Source: Sulfurovum sp.
Lineage (GTDB): Bacteria; Campylobacterota; Campylobacteria; Campylobacterales; Sulfurovaceae
Assembly: GCA_015663065.1 (NCBI GenBank)
Contig: DQSX01000192.1
Location: forward strand, 1-34,328
Direction: 5' to 3'
DNA: 34,328 bases
Shown here: piece by piece, positions 15,383 to 23,972 of the stretch
How the letters are laid out: every line of letters begins with the position of its first letter
Numbering within the stretch: the first letter of the stretch is position 1
Notes under the pieces: model-generated
Database searches by the model: none
What the model was told of the DNA's origin: nothing
The model's input: the letters and a program-made list of their open reading frames with translations, nothing else
Made by a program: the position numbers and the translations under genes

Positions 15383-17252
15383 TTAGTCCCATCTCTCTTA
15401 GGAATCTGGATGGTTTCTTATTCCACCCAAAATATTTTTTAGCATAACTTAAATACAAATTCTTTGAAGACCTGGTAATTGCAACAAAGCAGTTTCTTCG
15501 CTCTTCTTGAATTGACTTTTTACCGTTTTTGATTGCGAAATAGGTTGGGAACTGCTCCTCTACCAATCCTACAATATAGACATTTTCAAATTCCATTCCT
15601 TTGGCTGTATGTACCGTTTGTAATCTCACACAATCTCTTGAAAGAGCTTTTGATTTTGGTGACAAATCCATCTCTTGAAGAAATATATGAAGTGCAACTG
15701 AATCTCCATACTCTCGTATAATTTGATTTGAAATACGATACCAATTTTCTTTGTCCTCACCATAGTCTGGATAGAGGTCGTCATCGTCTTCCTGCATATT
15801 TAATGAGTCAAAATACTCGAAAGACTGATCTATAAATGATCTAAAATTCAATGTATCACACAATTCCTTTTCACCTATTTCACAAAATGGTTGTAGCATA
15901 TCACTTTCTGTAGCCAACATGAAAAATGCTCTAAGTGCAGTTATCTCTTCTACACTTGACTTTGTATAAACATCTTCTGCAGATATAGTTATGCCATTGA
16001 GTTTTGTCACAACAGAGCAGAGCTTATTTAGGATACTTCTTGAACTAGGTGTATTCGCAAGTTTTAAAGAAAAGTAAATAGTCTGTGTCAATGGGCTTGT
16101 AAAGTCTTGTTGCTTACTGACAATCTCTGCCATTACTCCATTGTCTTTCATCGTTTCTTTTACTTGAGTGAGAAGCTTATTGCTACGAGCAATGACCAGG
16201 CACGAGTCACGTTGTTTGTTGGGAATAGTCATAACTTTTTCCATTAATCCTTGAATTTCATCTTCAAAAGTATCAAAGGCTTCAACTTGTACTGCTCCTG
16301 TCATTTCATTATGGGATATTCCCGGAATTCTCGATTGTAGTCGGTCACTATTATGCTGAATAAGCTTATTGGCAATTTCTACAACTTCCTTTGGACAACG
16401 GTAGTTTTCTGGAAGTTGAACTACATATGGTTCGTAATCCTTTTTAAGCTCTTCAAGCCTCTTAGGGTCTGCACCATTCCACTGGAAAATAATTTGGTCA
16501 TCATCTGCAACAACAAAAAGATTTGCAGATTTTGGTTCAGCAATAAGTTTAAGGATTTTATATTGTGCAAGATTTGTATCTTGAAACTCATCTACACAAA
16601 TATATTTATAGACCGTCTTTACTTGTCTGGCAACACGTGGCATAGTCTCAAGAAGTTTTCTTGAAAAGTACAACATGGATCCAAAATCCAATTGATTGCC
16701 TTCAATAAGTTCATTTATATAACCATCAAATATGGCTTTTAAGCTTTCATATTGTTCTTTACGATCAGACTTAAAATGTTTCGATAACTCCTTGCTATTA
16801 ATACCACGAGTGAACATTATATCAATCTTTTTTAGGGCATCTTCTGGGTTACTTATTTCTATTTCACTTTTATCTTGTAGTTCTTTGAGGATTGCAACAC
16901 GATCTTTATCATCTGTAATAACAGAAAAGTCTGGCTGTAAACCTAGATGGCTTCCATGTTGTCGCAAGAGATCAGTACAGAATGAATGAAAAGTACGTAA
17001 CTGAACCCTGTGATTATCATCACCTATGATATTCTGAATACGATTTTGCATCTCATTCGCTGCCTTAACAGTAAAGGTCAGACCAAGAATTCGGAAATTC
17101 TCATCAAGACTATTTTTAATCAAATTAGCTATTCGAATTGTCAATACAGCTGTTTTACCAGATCCAGGTCCAGCCAAAACTAATATAGGACCATTTTCCC
17201 ATTGTACTGCTTGACGCTGGTTTTCATTGAGATCTTTTATTACAATATTCAT
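15372..17252 (-). CDS. gajB: UvrD-like helicase, GajB-like (Gabija)
   Basis: This 626-aa superfamily 1A helicase has a complete motif set: Walker A LAGPGSGKT (26-34), motif II VDEFQDTN (220-227), motif III VADDDQIIFQWNGA (248-261), motif IV ENYRCP (282-287), and late motifs VHTAKGMEFENVY and FVAITRSSKNLYLSY near 550-600. In Gabija, GajB is a UvrD-like protein that binds the GajA nuclease complex and is activated by DNA ends or nucleotide depletion. It starts on a TAATG overlap with the OLD gene and ends by overlapping brxHII. It is longer than the roughly 500-aa reference GajB, so it may be a variant or a more general OLD-UvrD pair. Confidence 0.8.
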   Translation of the reverse strand: MNIVIKDLNENQRQAVQWENGPILVLAGPGSGKTAVLTIRIANLIKNSLDENFRILGLTFTVKAANEMQNRIQNIIGDDNHRVQLRTFHSFCTDLLRQHGSHLGLQPDFSVITDDKDRVAILKELQDKSEIEISNPEDALKKIDIMFTRGINSKELSKHFKSDRKEQYESLKAIFDGYINELIEGNQLDFGSMLYFSRKLLETMPRVARQVKTVYKYICVDEFQDTNLAQYKILKLIAEPKSANLFVVADDDQIIFQWNGADPKRLEELKKDYEPYVVQLPENYRCPKEVVEIANKLIQHNSDRLQSRIPGISHNEMTGAVQVEAFDTFEDEIQGLMEKVMTIPNKQRDSCLVIARSNKLLTQVKETMKDNGVMAEIVSKQQDFTSPLTQTIYFSLKLANTPSSRSILNKLCSVVTKLNGITISAEDVYTKSSVEEITALRAFFMLATESDMLQPFCEIGEKELCDTLNFRSFIDQSFEYFDSLNMQEDDDDLYPDYGEDKENWYRISNQIIREYGDSVALHIFLQEMDLSPKSKALSRDCVRLQTVHTAKGMEFENVYIVGLVEEQFPTYFAIKNGKKSIQEERRNCFVAITRSSKNLYLSYAKKYFGWNKKPSRFLREMGLIGE

Positions 17253-18961
17253 TAATTGTCCCCTACTGTTTCTGTCAACTTAGATAATATGTCTTTTATT
17301 TCGGGAGGTACTCCTTCTGCACCTATTTCTTTCATAAGAAATATGGATTCAAGTGCAGCAGCAGGCTTAGAAAAGCCACGAGTCTTATTGATGATTTTAT
17401 ATACCTGATGCCAGTATTCTGAAGTACCTTCTTCTTCCGTAAGTTCTGCTACTTTCTGTGCTCCAACACCATCTCTATATGGCTGACCATATCCACTACA
17501 ACAGAGAAGAATATCGATATTTGGATGTGTCAATTTTGATATATACCTGGCTTCATCTCTATCAGCTAAAAGTTCTTTAGCTGCATCAATATATTTCTGA
17601 CCACCATCATCAGCATCAGCAATAAGGTGCCAATTAATACCAAGGGCATCTGCCACTTTAATAAAAATTCCTGGACCACCTGCTTGACTACATTCAACTA
17701 GTCTTATCCCATGCCTATGAAGATTTATACCTAATATATCTGCACACTCTGTAAAAATAGAGACATCTGTTTCTCCTTCTACCAAGAGCCAATATTTCGC
17801 AAATAACAGTTCCCCTCGATTTCTACGAACGTGATGATTGAATTTTCTTAGCTCTTCACTTGTAAGTAGTCCTTCAGGAATAGAATGACAACTAATTGAT
17901 GTATCTTCTCGATTTAGTCGTCTTAATTTTTCAACAGGTACTTCTGACAATATGTCTCCTGAATGTGTAGCTATAATTTTTTGACCAGGAAGATCTTTTA
18001 GTAGATGCCATACTGCACGTGTTGCATTTGGATGCAAGTGTGCTTCAGGTTCTTCAATTGCAATAATAGCCTCAGCATGTTGGTCAGTATCAGCTTGAAG
18101 ACGTTTTTTTAGATATGCACTAAACAGTAAAAGTACAGAAAGGCTTTGTGTACCTTCCCCATGACTGCGAATAGGAATTTTTGCATTAGAATTAGTAAGC
18201 AGATTTACTTCGGTATAACGAAGTGATTTATATATATCCGAAGGTATTGGATCAACAGAGACTGGTTCGGTATGTCCTACTGAAACTAAGTCAGAAATAC
18301 GTTTTACTTCATCTGTAATATCATTAAAGCTTGAATGGGCATCTATAATCTTTTGATTTACTGTAAATAGTTCTGCTTCCAATGCTTGTTTTGTTAAATC
18401 ATCAATATCTTTATTTTTAATGAACGATGACCAGTATGTGGCCTGCCCATGAAATTCATCCTTAGCAGCCCTTAAAGCACTTTGAAAAAAGAATGGACGT
18501 AGTTTACGCAATTCTTTAATCATATTTTGTTTATTTGGTATTTCATTATCAGCAGCATCAAGAAATGACCAATCTTGAGTGAGTTCTGCATTCCCCAGAT
18601 CATATTTTCCTGTCAATCGTAGTTTAATTTCTCCGTACTCTGCTCCAACAATTACATCATTTAGTGCTTGAGTAATATATTCTGGCCATAAATGTTCTTC
18701 GGATTCTAAAAAACTAAAAGTAAAAATAATTGGATCACTTGATGCAACATCCGGATGTTCATTATCACGATAAAAATCGTATTGAGAAAAATTGCATGTT
18801 TTGTTTGACTTGATAGTATCTAAGCCAAATCGAAGTGCCTCAAGAATAGAGGTTTTACCACAGTTGTTTTCTCCAATAATAACTGTTATCTCTCTATCTA
18901 ATTCTATTTCAAGTTCAGTTATTCCTCGGAATTTTTCTATTTTTACCTTATTCAGTCGCAC
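17252..18961 (-). CDS. gajA: OLD-family ATPase/TOPRIM nuclease, GajA-like (Gabija)
   Basis: The 569-aa protein has an ABC-type ATPase with Walker A GENNCGKTS (30-38), signature SHGEGTQSL (266-274), Walker B AIIAIEEPEAH (298-308) and an ATHSGD H-loop (331-336). A TOPRIM domain follows, with VEGETD (394-399) and IADADDGG (447-454), so the metal-binding Glu and Asp residues are present. Paired with a UvrD helicase directly downstream, this is the class 2 OLD/Gabija GajA architecture, and the length is very close to known GajA (just under 580 aa). GajA nicks specific DNA when nucleotides are depleted. It has a GTG start with GAGGAG upstream, 2 bp after pglXI. Confidence 0.85.
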   Translation of the reverse strand: MRLNKVKIEKFRGITELEIELDREITVIIGENNCGKTSILEALRFGLDTIKSNKTCNFSQYDFYRDNEHPDVASSDPIIFTFSFLESEEHLWPEYITQALNDVIVGAEYGEIKLRLTGKYDLGNAELTQDWSFLDAADNEIPNKQNMIKELRKLRPFFFQSALRAAKDEFHGQATYWSSFIKNKDIDDLTKQALEAELFTVNQKIIDAHSSFNDITDEVKRISDLVSVGHTEPVSVDPIPSDIYKSLRYTEVNLLTNSNAKIPIRSHGEGTQSLSVLLLFSAYLKKRLQADTDQHAEAIIAIEEPEAHLHPNATRAVWHLLKDLPGQKIIATHSGDILSEVPVEKLRRLNREDTSISCHSIPEGLLTSEELRKFNHHVRRNRGELLFAKYWLLVEGETDVSIFTECADILGINLHRHGIRLVECSQAGGPGIFIKVADALGINWHLIADADDGGQKYIDAAKELLADRDEARYISKLTHPNIDILLCCSGYGQPYRDGVGAQKVAELTEEEGTSEYWHQVYKIINKTRGFSKPAAALESIFLMKEIGAEGVPPEIKDILSKLTETVGDN

Positions 18962-18963
18962 TG

Positions 18964-21732
18964 TTAGTCTCCTCTTCTCGTAATCGACTGATCATACCAC
19001 ATCAACAATTTCGGATCTTCTTCCAGCACATTATTTGGTATCTTTTCGGATATGGCTATGATGGTTCCGTAGTCTCTCTCTTGCCATGCTTTTTTAAAGC
19101 CTGCTCTTACTGCTTCTATTCTAAAGAGTTTGAGTTTCTTCTTCTCTGTTTTGTAAGCCTCGAACTCTTTTAATAGTGACTTTTCACGAACTTTTTCAAG
19201 GTCACCTGCTTTATTAGGGTCTGGAACGTACCAGCGGTTGTTGGCTTTCTCCATAAGTCCCGGATCTTCCTTATCAAGCTTTCGCATATCTTTCCAATTA
19301 GAAGATAGGTAGGTATGAATTTGTTCTGGTACCTTTGTAGTGCCATCATACATTAGAAAGTTCTCTTCGAGCAGTGTACTAAGTTCAAGCATCTTCTCAT
19401 TCTTACTCCAGCCACTGGTCTCTTGCATAAACTGTGGATTAAGGTCTTGAAAGGTTTGTGGTTTTTGCTTGAGTTGTTGTCGAAGCCATGCAATGGCTGA
19501 TGACTCATCAGAGACAAAGAGAGATACTTGTACCAAATCTTTAACTCGCATCTTTTTTTTGTCATATTCAGCTACTTGTTCAGGCAAAAAGAACATTCCA
19601 TCTCTTTCTGCAAAGCGTTGAGCTAAACCTAGTTGAAAATTTTGTGAAGAGATGGGTATCATATAACCTTTTTGAACATAATAAGAAATAACCTGATCAT
19701 AAAGAATCCGTGAATCACGTTCAGGAATAATATCCAGTTTCCCGACAGATCCTTTTGTAATGGGCAAATAGCTCAAATGTGTACGAATAAAATCCCAAAC
19801 ACCATCTTCGGTTTGTGCTTCTTGCTGAAAACGATCTTCAAAGCCACCATTGGGTTTATATACAGAGATGACAAGGTCTTGTTTTACTGCTGTCTTTGTT
19901 GTTACAGCTTTAAAGCTTCCTTGTTGTTTATCTAGCGCTGAAACATTCGCTACAATAAATCCTGCATCATTAAGTGCTGTTTGTATGCTGTTCCATACAG
20001 AGGCCTTTGTATTGGAAAACTCAACAGTCATCCATCGTCCTGGCTTTAGAATTTTATAATCTTCTTTAAAGCTTGCTGCCATTAAGTCTCTATACTCGTT
20101 TAACCCTTTGTTCTGAGAACTGTTTACTATAGCTTCTGTATTATTATTTGTTTTTACCCTCAACCACTCTTCCCAAAGCGAACTGAGTTCTGAATAGTTT
20201 AAATTTGCTCCAAATGGAGGATCAGTAAATATATAATCTGCAGAAAAATTTGTTTCTTCTGTCATGGATTGTGTTGAAACTAGCGAAGGAACCTCGATAT
20301 ATTTAAAAGCTGTTATGAGCTTTTTTAACTTATTTACATATGCAATAAATATATTTGATTCAGAGATTTGAGAGCCAACATAATATGTACCACTCAATGG
20401 GTTGTAAGGGAAAGAAACTCCTGGTCTGTAACGATTTAACCTACTCAGGTTTATTAGCTGAGAGTTAAACATTAATAGAGATTGTTTAGATTTGCATCTC
20501 TGACGTATGGCTGCCAATAACCATAGGTTCCGTTTACTATAAAAATGATGGACATGAGTTAGTCCTATTTTGTCATTTCTACGAGTTTCTTTGCCTTCTA
20601 TCATTCTGTTTGTAGGAAACCAATATGGTATTGTGCTTTTATCAATTTTTTCTATTACCTCAAGATCAAACTTATCAGGTATTTTGTCGTAACGCTTTTT
20701 CCCAACAAGATAATTGATTTTTACTGGAATTTGTTTAGCTTGCTTAATTGTTTCATCAATTGATGAATCATAAATAGTTGTCCAAGCCCTGTCAAGCTTG
20801 CGCTTAATAAGCTCTGCATTACAATGAGGGCAAGGAAAGGGATCAAGGACCTTACCTGCATCTTCATCTACTGCTGATTCCCAAAAGATCACTTCTTGTG
20901 TACAGTCAGGGCAAATAAATACATCTGACCAAACTGTATAATTTATTTTTCCTATACTACCATCAGTATGCATCGTATCATACATCCAGCCATACTCATT
21001 TTCAACTTCTTCAAGAATTCGTTTAGCTTCTTTCTCAAATTTATTTATATCTATAGGTGTATTATAATTGTAAGATATAAAAGTAGCAACGGGAGAAAGA
21101 TCATTAATAATAGCACGTCGAATACCTAGTTTGGAGAATGGTACCCAAGTTGTTTTACCTTCTTCATCATACTGTTCTTGTAAAATAGTATTATCTTCCT
21201 GAACCTTGTAACCCAAAGACGATACTGTATCCCTATCTCCACACATTTGTGCAGCTACCCCAGTCATCCCTGTTCCGGCAAAGCCATCAAAAACAATATC
21301 ACCAGGTTCGGTATAATGTAATATGTAGCGCATAATTGCTTTATGTGGTACTTTTGTATGATAAGTATGAGCATTATAAATAGGATCACCTTTCCCTTCG
21401 CTAACATCAGCAGCGAAAGGTTCTCGATGGTAGTGATAATCAACTGGTTTTGTAGGTTTGTCAGCTTCCCATTCAGTAATAAACTCAGCTATCCAAGGGT
21501 TTGGACAGGCAGTATAGTATGGAGGGTCAGAAAGCTCAAGAATGTCTCCATCGGTACCTATAGGGAAACCTTCTACATTGCGAAAGTCAGGATCTTTGAG
21601 TTTTTCCCTTAGTTGTTCTTTAAAGTAACCTCGTCTTGCTTCATCATTTTCAAACTCCATACCAAGGCATATTACCGATCCTGATGATTTTTCTTCATAA
21701 TGCAGATCTAATTTTGGATTATCTTTTGCCAT
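18964..21732 (-). CDS. pglXI: BREX type 3 adenine-specific DNA methyltransferase PglXI
   Basis: The 922-aa protein contains an N-terminal DPPYYTACPNPW (69-80), the SAM-binding motif VFDGFAGTGMTGVAA (147-161), a zinc-ribbon-like pair CPDC (274-277) and CPHC (301-304), and the catalytic-type TDPPFGANLNYSEL (503-516). This arrangement marks the large zinc-ribbon adenine methylases used in type 3 BREX in place of PglX. BREX methylases mark one strand of a non-palindromic site in host DNA and are needed both for self-protection and for defence. A strong AAGGAAAG ribosome site precedes the ATG. It is separated from brxC by two inserted genes and followed 2 bp later by the OLD gene. Confidence 0.9.
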   Translation of the reverse strand: MAKDNPKLDLHYEEKSSGSVICLGMEFENDEARRGYFKEQLREKLKDPDFRNVEGFPIGTDGDILELSDPPYYTACPNPWIAEFITEWEADKPTKPVDYHYHREPFAADVSEGKGDPIYNAHTYHTKVPHKAIMRYILHYTEPGDIVFDGFAGTGMTGVAAQMCGDRDTVSSLGYKVQEDNTILQEQYDEEGKTTWVPFSKLGIRRAIINDLSPVATFISYNYNTPIDINKFEKEAKRILEEVENEYGWMYDTMHTDGSIGKINYTVWSDVFICPDCTQEVIFWESAVDEDAGKVLDPFPCPHCNAELIKRKLDRAWTTIYDSSIDETIKQAKQIPVKINYLVGKKRYDKIPDKFDLEVIEKIDKSTIPYWFPTNRMIEGKETRRNDKIGLTHVHHFYSKRNLWLLAAIRQRCKSKQSLLMFNSQLINLSRLNRYRPGVSFPYNPLSGTYYVGSQISESNIFIAYVNKLKKLITAFKYIEVPSLVSTQSMTEETNFSADYIFTDPPFGANLNYSELSSLWEEWLRVKTNNNTEAIVNSSQNKGLNEYRDLMAASFKEDYKILKPGRWMTVEFSNTKASVWNSIQTALNDAGFIVANVSALDKQQGSFKAVTTKTAVKQDLVISVYKPNGGFEDRFQQEAQTEDGVWDFIRTHLSYLPITKGSVGKLDIIPERDSRILYDQVISYYVQKGYMIPISSQNFQLGLAQRFAERDGMFFLPEQVAEYDKKKMRVKDLVQVSLFVSDESSAIAWLRQQLKQKPQTFQDLNPQFMQETSGWSKNEKMLELSTLLEENFLMYDGTTKVPEQIHTYLSSNWKDMRKLDKEDPGLMEKANNRWYVPDPNKAGDLEKVREKSLLKEFEAYKTEKKKLKLFRIEAVRAGFKKAWQERDYGTIIAISEKIPNNVLEEDPKLLMWYDQSITRRGD

Positions 21733-21746
21733 TTTTCTTTCCTTAC

Positions 21747-22175
21747 TTACAGTAGATTCGCATACGTTGGATTGTCCTTGATGCGTTCTTTCAGTTTGTC
21801 TTTGACTTCTTCCGAGACAATCGGATTGAGAAGCAATGCTTTGTGTGCGAGATAAACAGTCCCAATAAGCCGCTCAGCGACTACATCAGTAATGTTTTCA
21901 TTTCGTGCTAATTGGATATGTATATCTTTGTCGCCTATCCCGACAAGCTTGAAATAGTCAGATTCAGATAAAGGTTCGGCAGCGATCTGATAGAGAGCAT
22001 TGAAATCTTTCTGTTCGATGAGGGTATCAATATCTTCATTGGCTGCTATTGCTTCTGCTTGCTCTGCCTGTGTATCTTTTTGTTCATATTCAGCCTCTGC
22101 ATTCTCTTCTAACCGCTGGTTGTAATCTGTAGAAGCAAAATATTCCGTATCACCTGTTTTATCATCTAAACTCAT
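21747..22175 (-). CDS. Acidic protein with LRV/HEAT-like C-terminal repeats
   Basis: The 142-aa protein starts with a disordered, Glu/Asp/Gln-rich segment (about 1-50). The second half reads like short helical repeats: HIQLARNENITDVVAERLIG, then LAHKALLLNPIVSEEVKDKL, close to leucine-rich-repeat-variant units. Such repeats usually mediate protein contacts. It overlaps the AlbA_2 gene by ATGA and sits 14 bp before pglXI, so it is translated with them. No family is assigned with certainty. It may be a partner of the AlbA_2 protein or a BREX accessory. Confidence 0.6.
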   Translation of the reverse strand: MSLDDKTGDTEYFASTDYNQRLEENAEAEYEQKDTQAEQAEAIAANEDIDTLIEQKDFNALYQIAAEPLSESDYFKLVGIGDKDIHIQLARNENITDVVAERLIGTVYLAHKALLLNPIVSEEVKDKLKERIKDNPTYANLL

Positions 22176-23971
22176 CTTCTATCTCCCTTTAATTTATCTG
22201 CTAACCTGTCACCTTTGTCTGTCAATCGATATTTTTGCTTACTGCTTGTGGGCTTGTCCGGAATTGTCATCTCTATAATGCCTTCTTCCATTGACGGAAT
22301 CAAATATGTATCTCTAAAATGTACTTCATGTTTAAGCCCTAATGCATCCTGGATCTCTTTGCGTTTCATGTCCTTATGCATCACAGCCATAAGTTTTTGG
22401 ACTTCATCGGTAACTACCTCGGTAACTTCATCGGTACTACCACGGTACTTGTCCGGTACTTGTCCGGCACTTAGTTCCGACTTGGCACGATCTTCCACAA
22501 AATGACCATATCTTTTTTGCATTGCTTCAGTCAATTCATACAGATTATCATCCAGTGGTTGCAATAGCACCTGCACAACTAATCTATCGATGATCTCTCT
22601 TGCTTGAGCTTTGGTAGAAGCAGTCAATTTACGTACATCAAGCAGAGAGATCCTTTCATTTTCACAGGCATAAGCAAAAACATCTGCATCTTGAGCTGAA
22701 AGATGCACACCGATCTCTGACTGGAAACGCTTTTGCATATCATTGATCAAAAGTTCTTTAAGCAGTACCAACTCAAAATCTTTACTCGCTTTGTTGTTAA
22801 CCATAATAGGAGGTACATTGCCAAGCTCATGCCAGTTACGGAAGATCGCACGAATACCACTACCCGCCTGGTCACTCATACCAATACGACGGAAAGCACC
22901 AACGATCATAGGGTTTCTTACCTCTTTTTCTGTCGGATCCAACAACTCTGACTCTGTGGCGAAGGCATCACCCGGATTCCAAAAACGAGTCTTATCAGTG
23001 AAGAACTGGATGACCGCTTTACGAGTATGGTCACCGTAGTCTCTATGGATAAGAAGGTTGATCGCAGCTTCTCTAAAGGCTACATAGTCAGCAGGATCAT
23101 CATCACGACGCAATGTCTTTGGATCAATCTTGAAAGGACGATCAGAGAGTCGCATATACTTTTCAACAAGCCCTAGCCAAGTCTGAATAATGTTCTCTTC
23201 AAAAACAACTCTATCTCCCCAACGCTCTTCAGGAGTCCAATCATCTGCTTTAGAGTCGATACGCTGATAGTCAAGTAAAGGCTGTGGTAATATTTGCCGG
23301 ACATAGCGGCTTTTACCAAAAAGTAAAATAGCTGCACGAGTGGCATAGAGTTTTTCTCCTTGCTCTACAACATAGTTCCATTCTATTAAAAAGTCCAAAT
23401 CACTTAGTGCTTCATGTTGTCCAGGTCTTTTTTGCTTAAAGCGGTCTCGATACCAACGAAGAGTACCTTCATCAAAAAATGATTCAGACGGGATATTTTC
23501 AACAATCTCACTGTCATATCGAGTGGTAGCTGAGTCACGAACAAAACGTTCAATCTCTGTTTGTGTACACTGCTCATCTCCTGAACCTTTTCGAATGTAA
23601 CTTTGTCGAAGATCCCCTTTGAGATAAACAGGCTTTTCATTTCGAGGAGACTCTGGAATATAAAAAACAAGCATTGTCTTGCCCTCATGCTCAATGATCT
23701 CTTCTTTAACCGTAATAATACGATTCATCTTTCCGCCCGATCGCAGCGTACTTAAAAAATCATTCTGAACCTTATCTACCTCTTCAACACCAACAATAGA
23801 AAGCTGCCCATTACTATCTTTAATACCAAAGACCAACCAACCACCTTGTGTATTGGCAAAGGCGGAGACGCTTTTGTAGGCATCATCAGGCACACCACGG
23901 CTGGCTTTCTTGCACTCAAAGTCATTCCATTCATACTTCTCTATAAGTTCTAGTAACTTCTCTTTTGTCAT
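22172..23971 (-). CDS. AlbA_2 (Schlafen-type) ATP-binding protein inserted in BREX
   Basis: The 599-aa protein begins with an AlbA_2 domain: FECKKASRGVPDDAYKSVSA, then FANTQGGWLVFGIKD (about 17-51). A GHKL-like ATP-binding part of the RecG-like type contains AFREAAINLLIHRDYGDH (about 302-319) and RNPMIVGAFRRIGMSDQAGS. A C-terminal winged helix shows LKHEVHFRDTYLIPSMEEGI and PDKPTSSKQKYRLTDKG. Proteins of this build are annotated as putative transcriptional regulators or helicase-like and are frequent in defence loci. The linker near residues 510-525 has a TDEV microrepeat. It lies 1 bp after brxC and overlaps the next gene. It is not one of the six core type 3 genes. Confidence 0.8.
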   Translation of the reverse strand: MTKEKLLELIEKYEWNDFECKKASRGVPDDAYKSVSAFANTQGGWLVFGIKDSNGQLSIVGVEEVDKVQNDFLSTLRSGGKMNRIITVKEEIIEHEGKTMLVFYIPESPRNEKPVYLKGDLRQSYIRKGSGDEQCTQTEIERFVRDSATTRYDSEIVENIPSESFFDEGTLRWYRDRFKQKRPGQHEALSDLDFLIEWNYVVEQGEKLYATRAAILLFGKSRYVRQILPQPLLDYQRIDSKADDWTPEERWGDRVVFEENIIQTWLGLVEKYMRLSDRPFKIDPKTLRRDDDPADYVAFREAAINLLIHRDYGDHTRKAVIQFFTDKTRFWNPGDAFATESELLDPTEKEVRNPMIVGAFRRIGMSDQAGSGIRAIFRNWHELGNVPPIMVNNKASKDFELVLLKELLINDMQKRFQSEIGVHLSAQDADVFAYACENERISLLDVRKLTASTKAQAREIIDRLVVQVLLQPLDDNLYELTEAMQKRYGHFVEDRAKSELSAGQVPDKYRGSTDEVTEVVTDEVQKLMAVMHKDMKRKEIQDALGLKHEVHFRDTYLIPSMEEGIIEMTIPDKPTSSKQKYRLTDKGDRLADKLKGDRR

Positions 23972-23972
23972 A

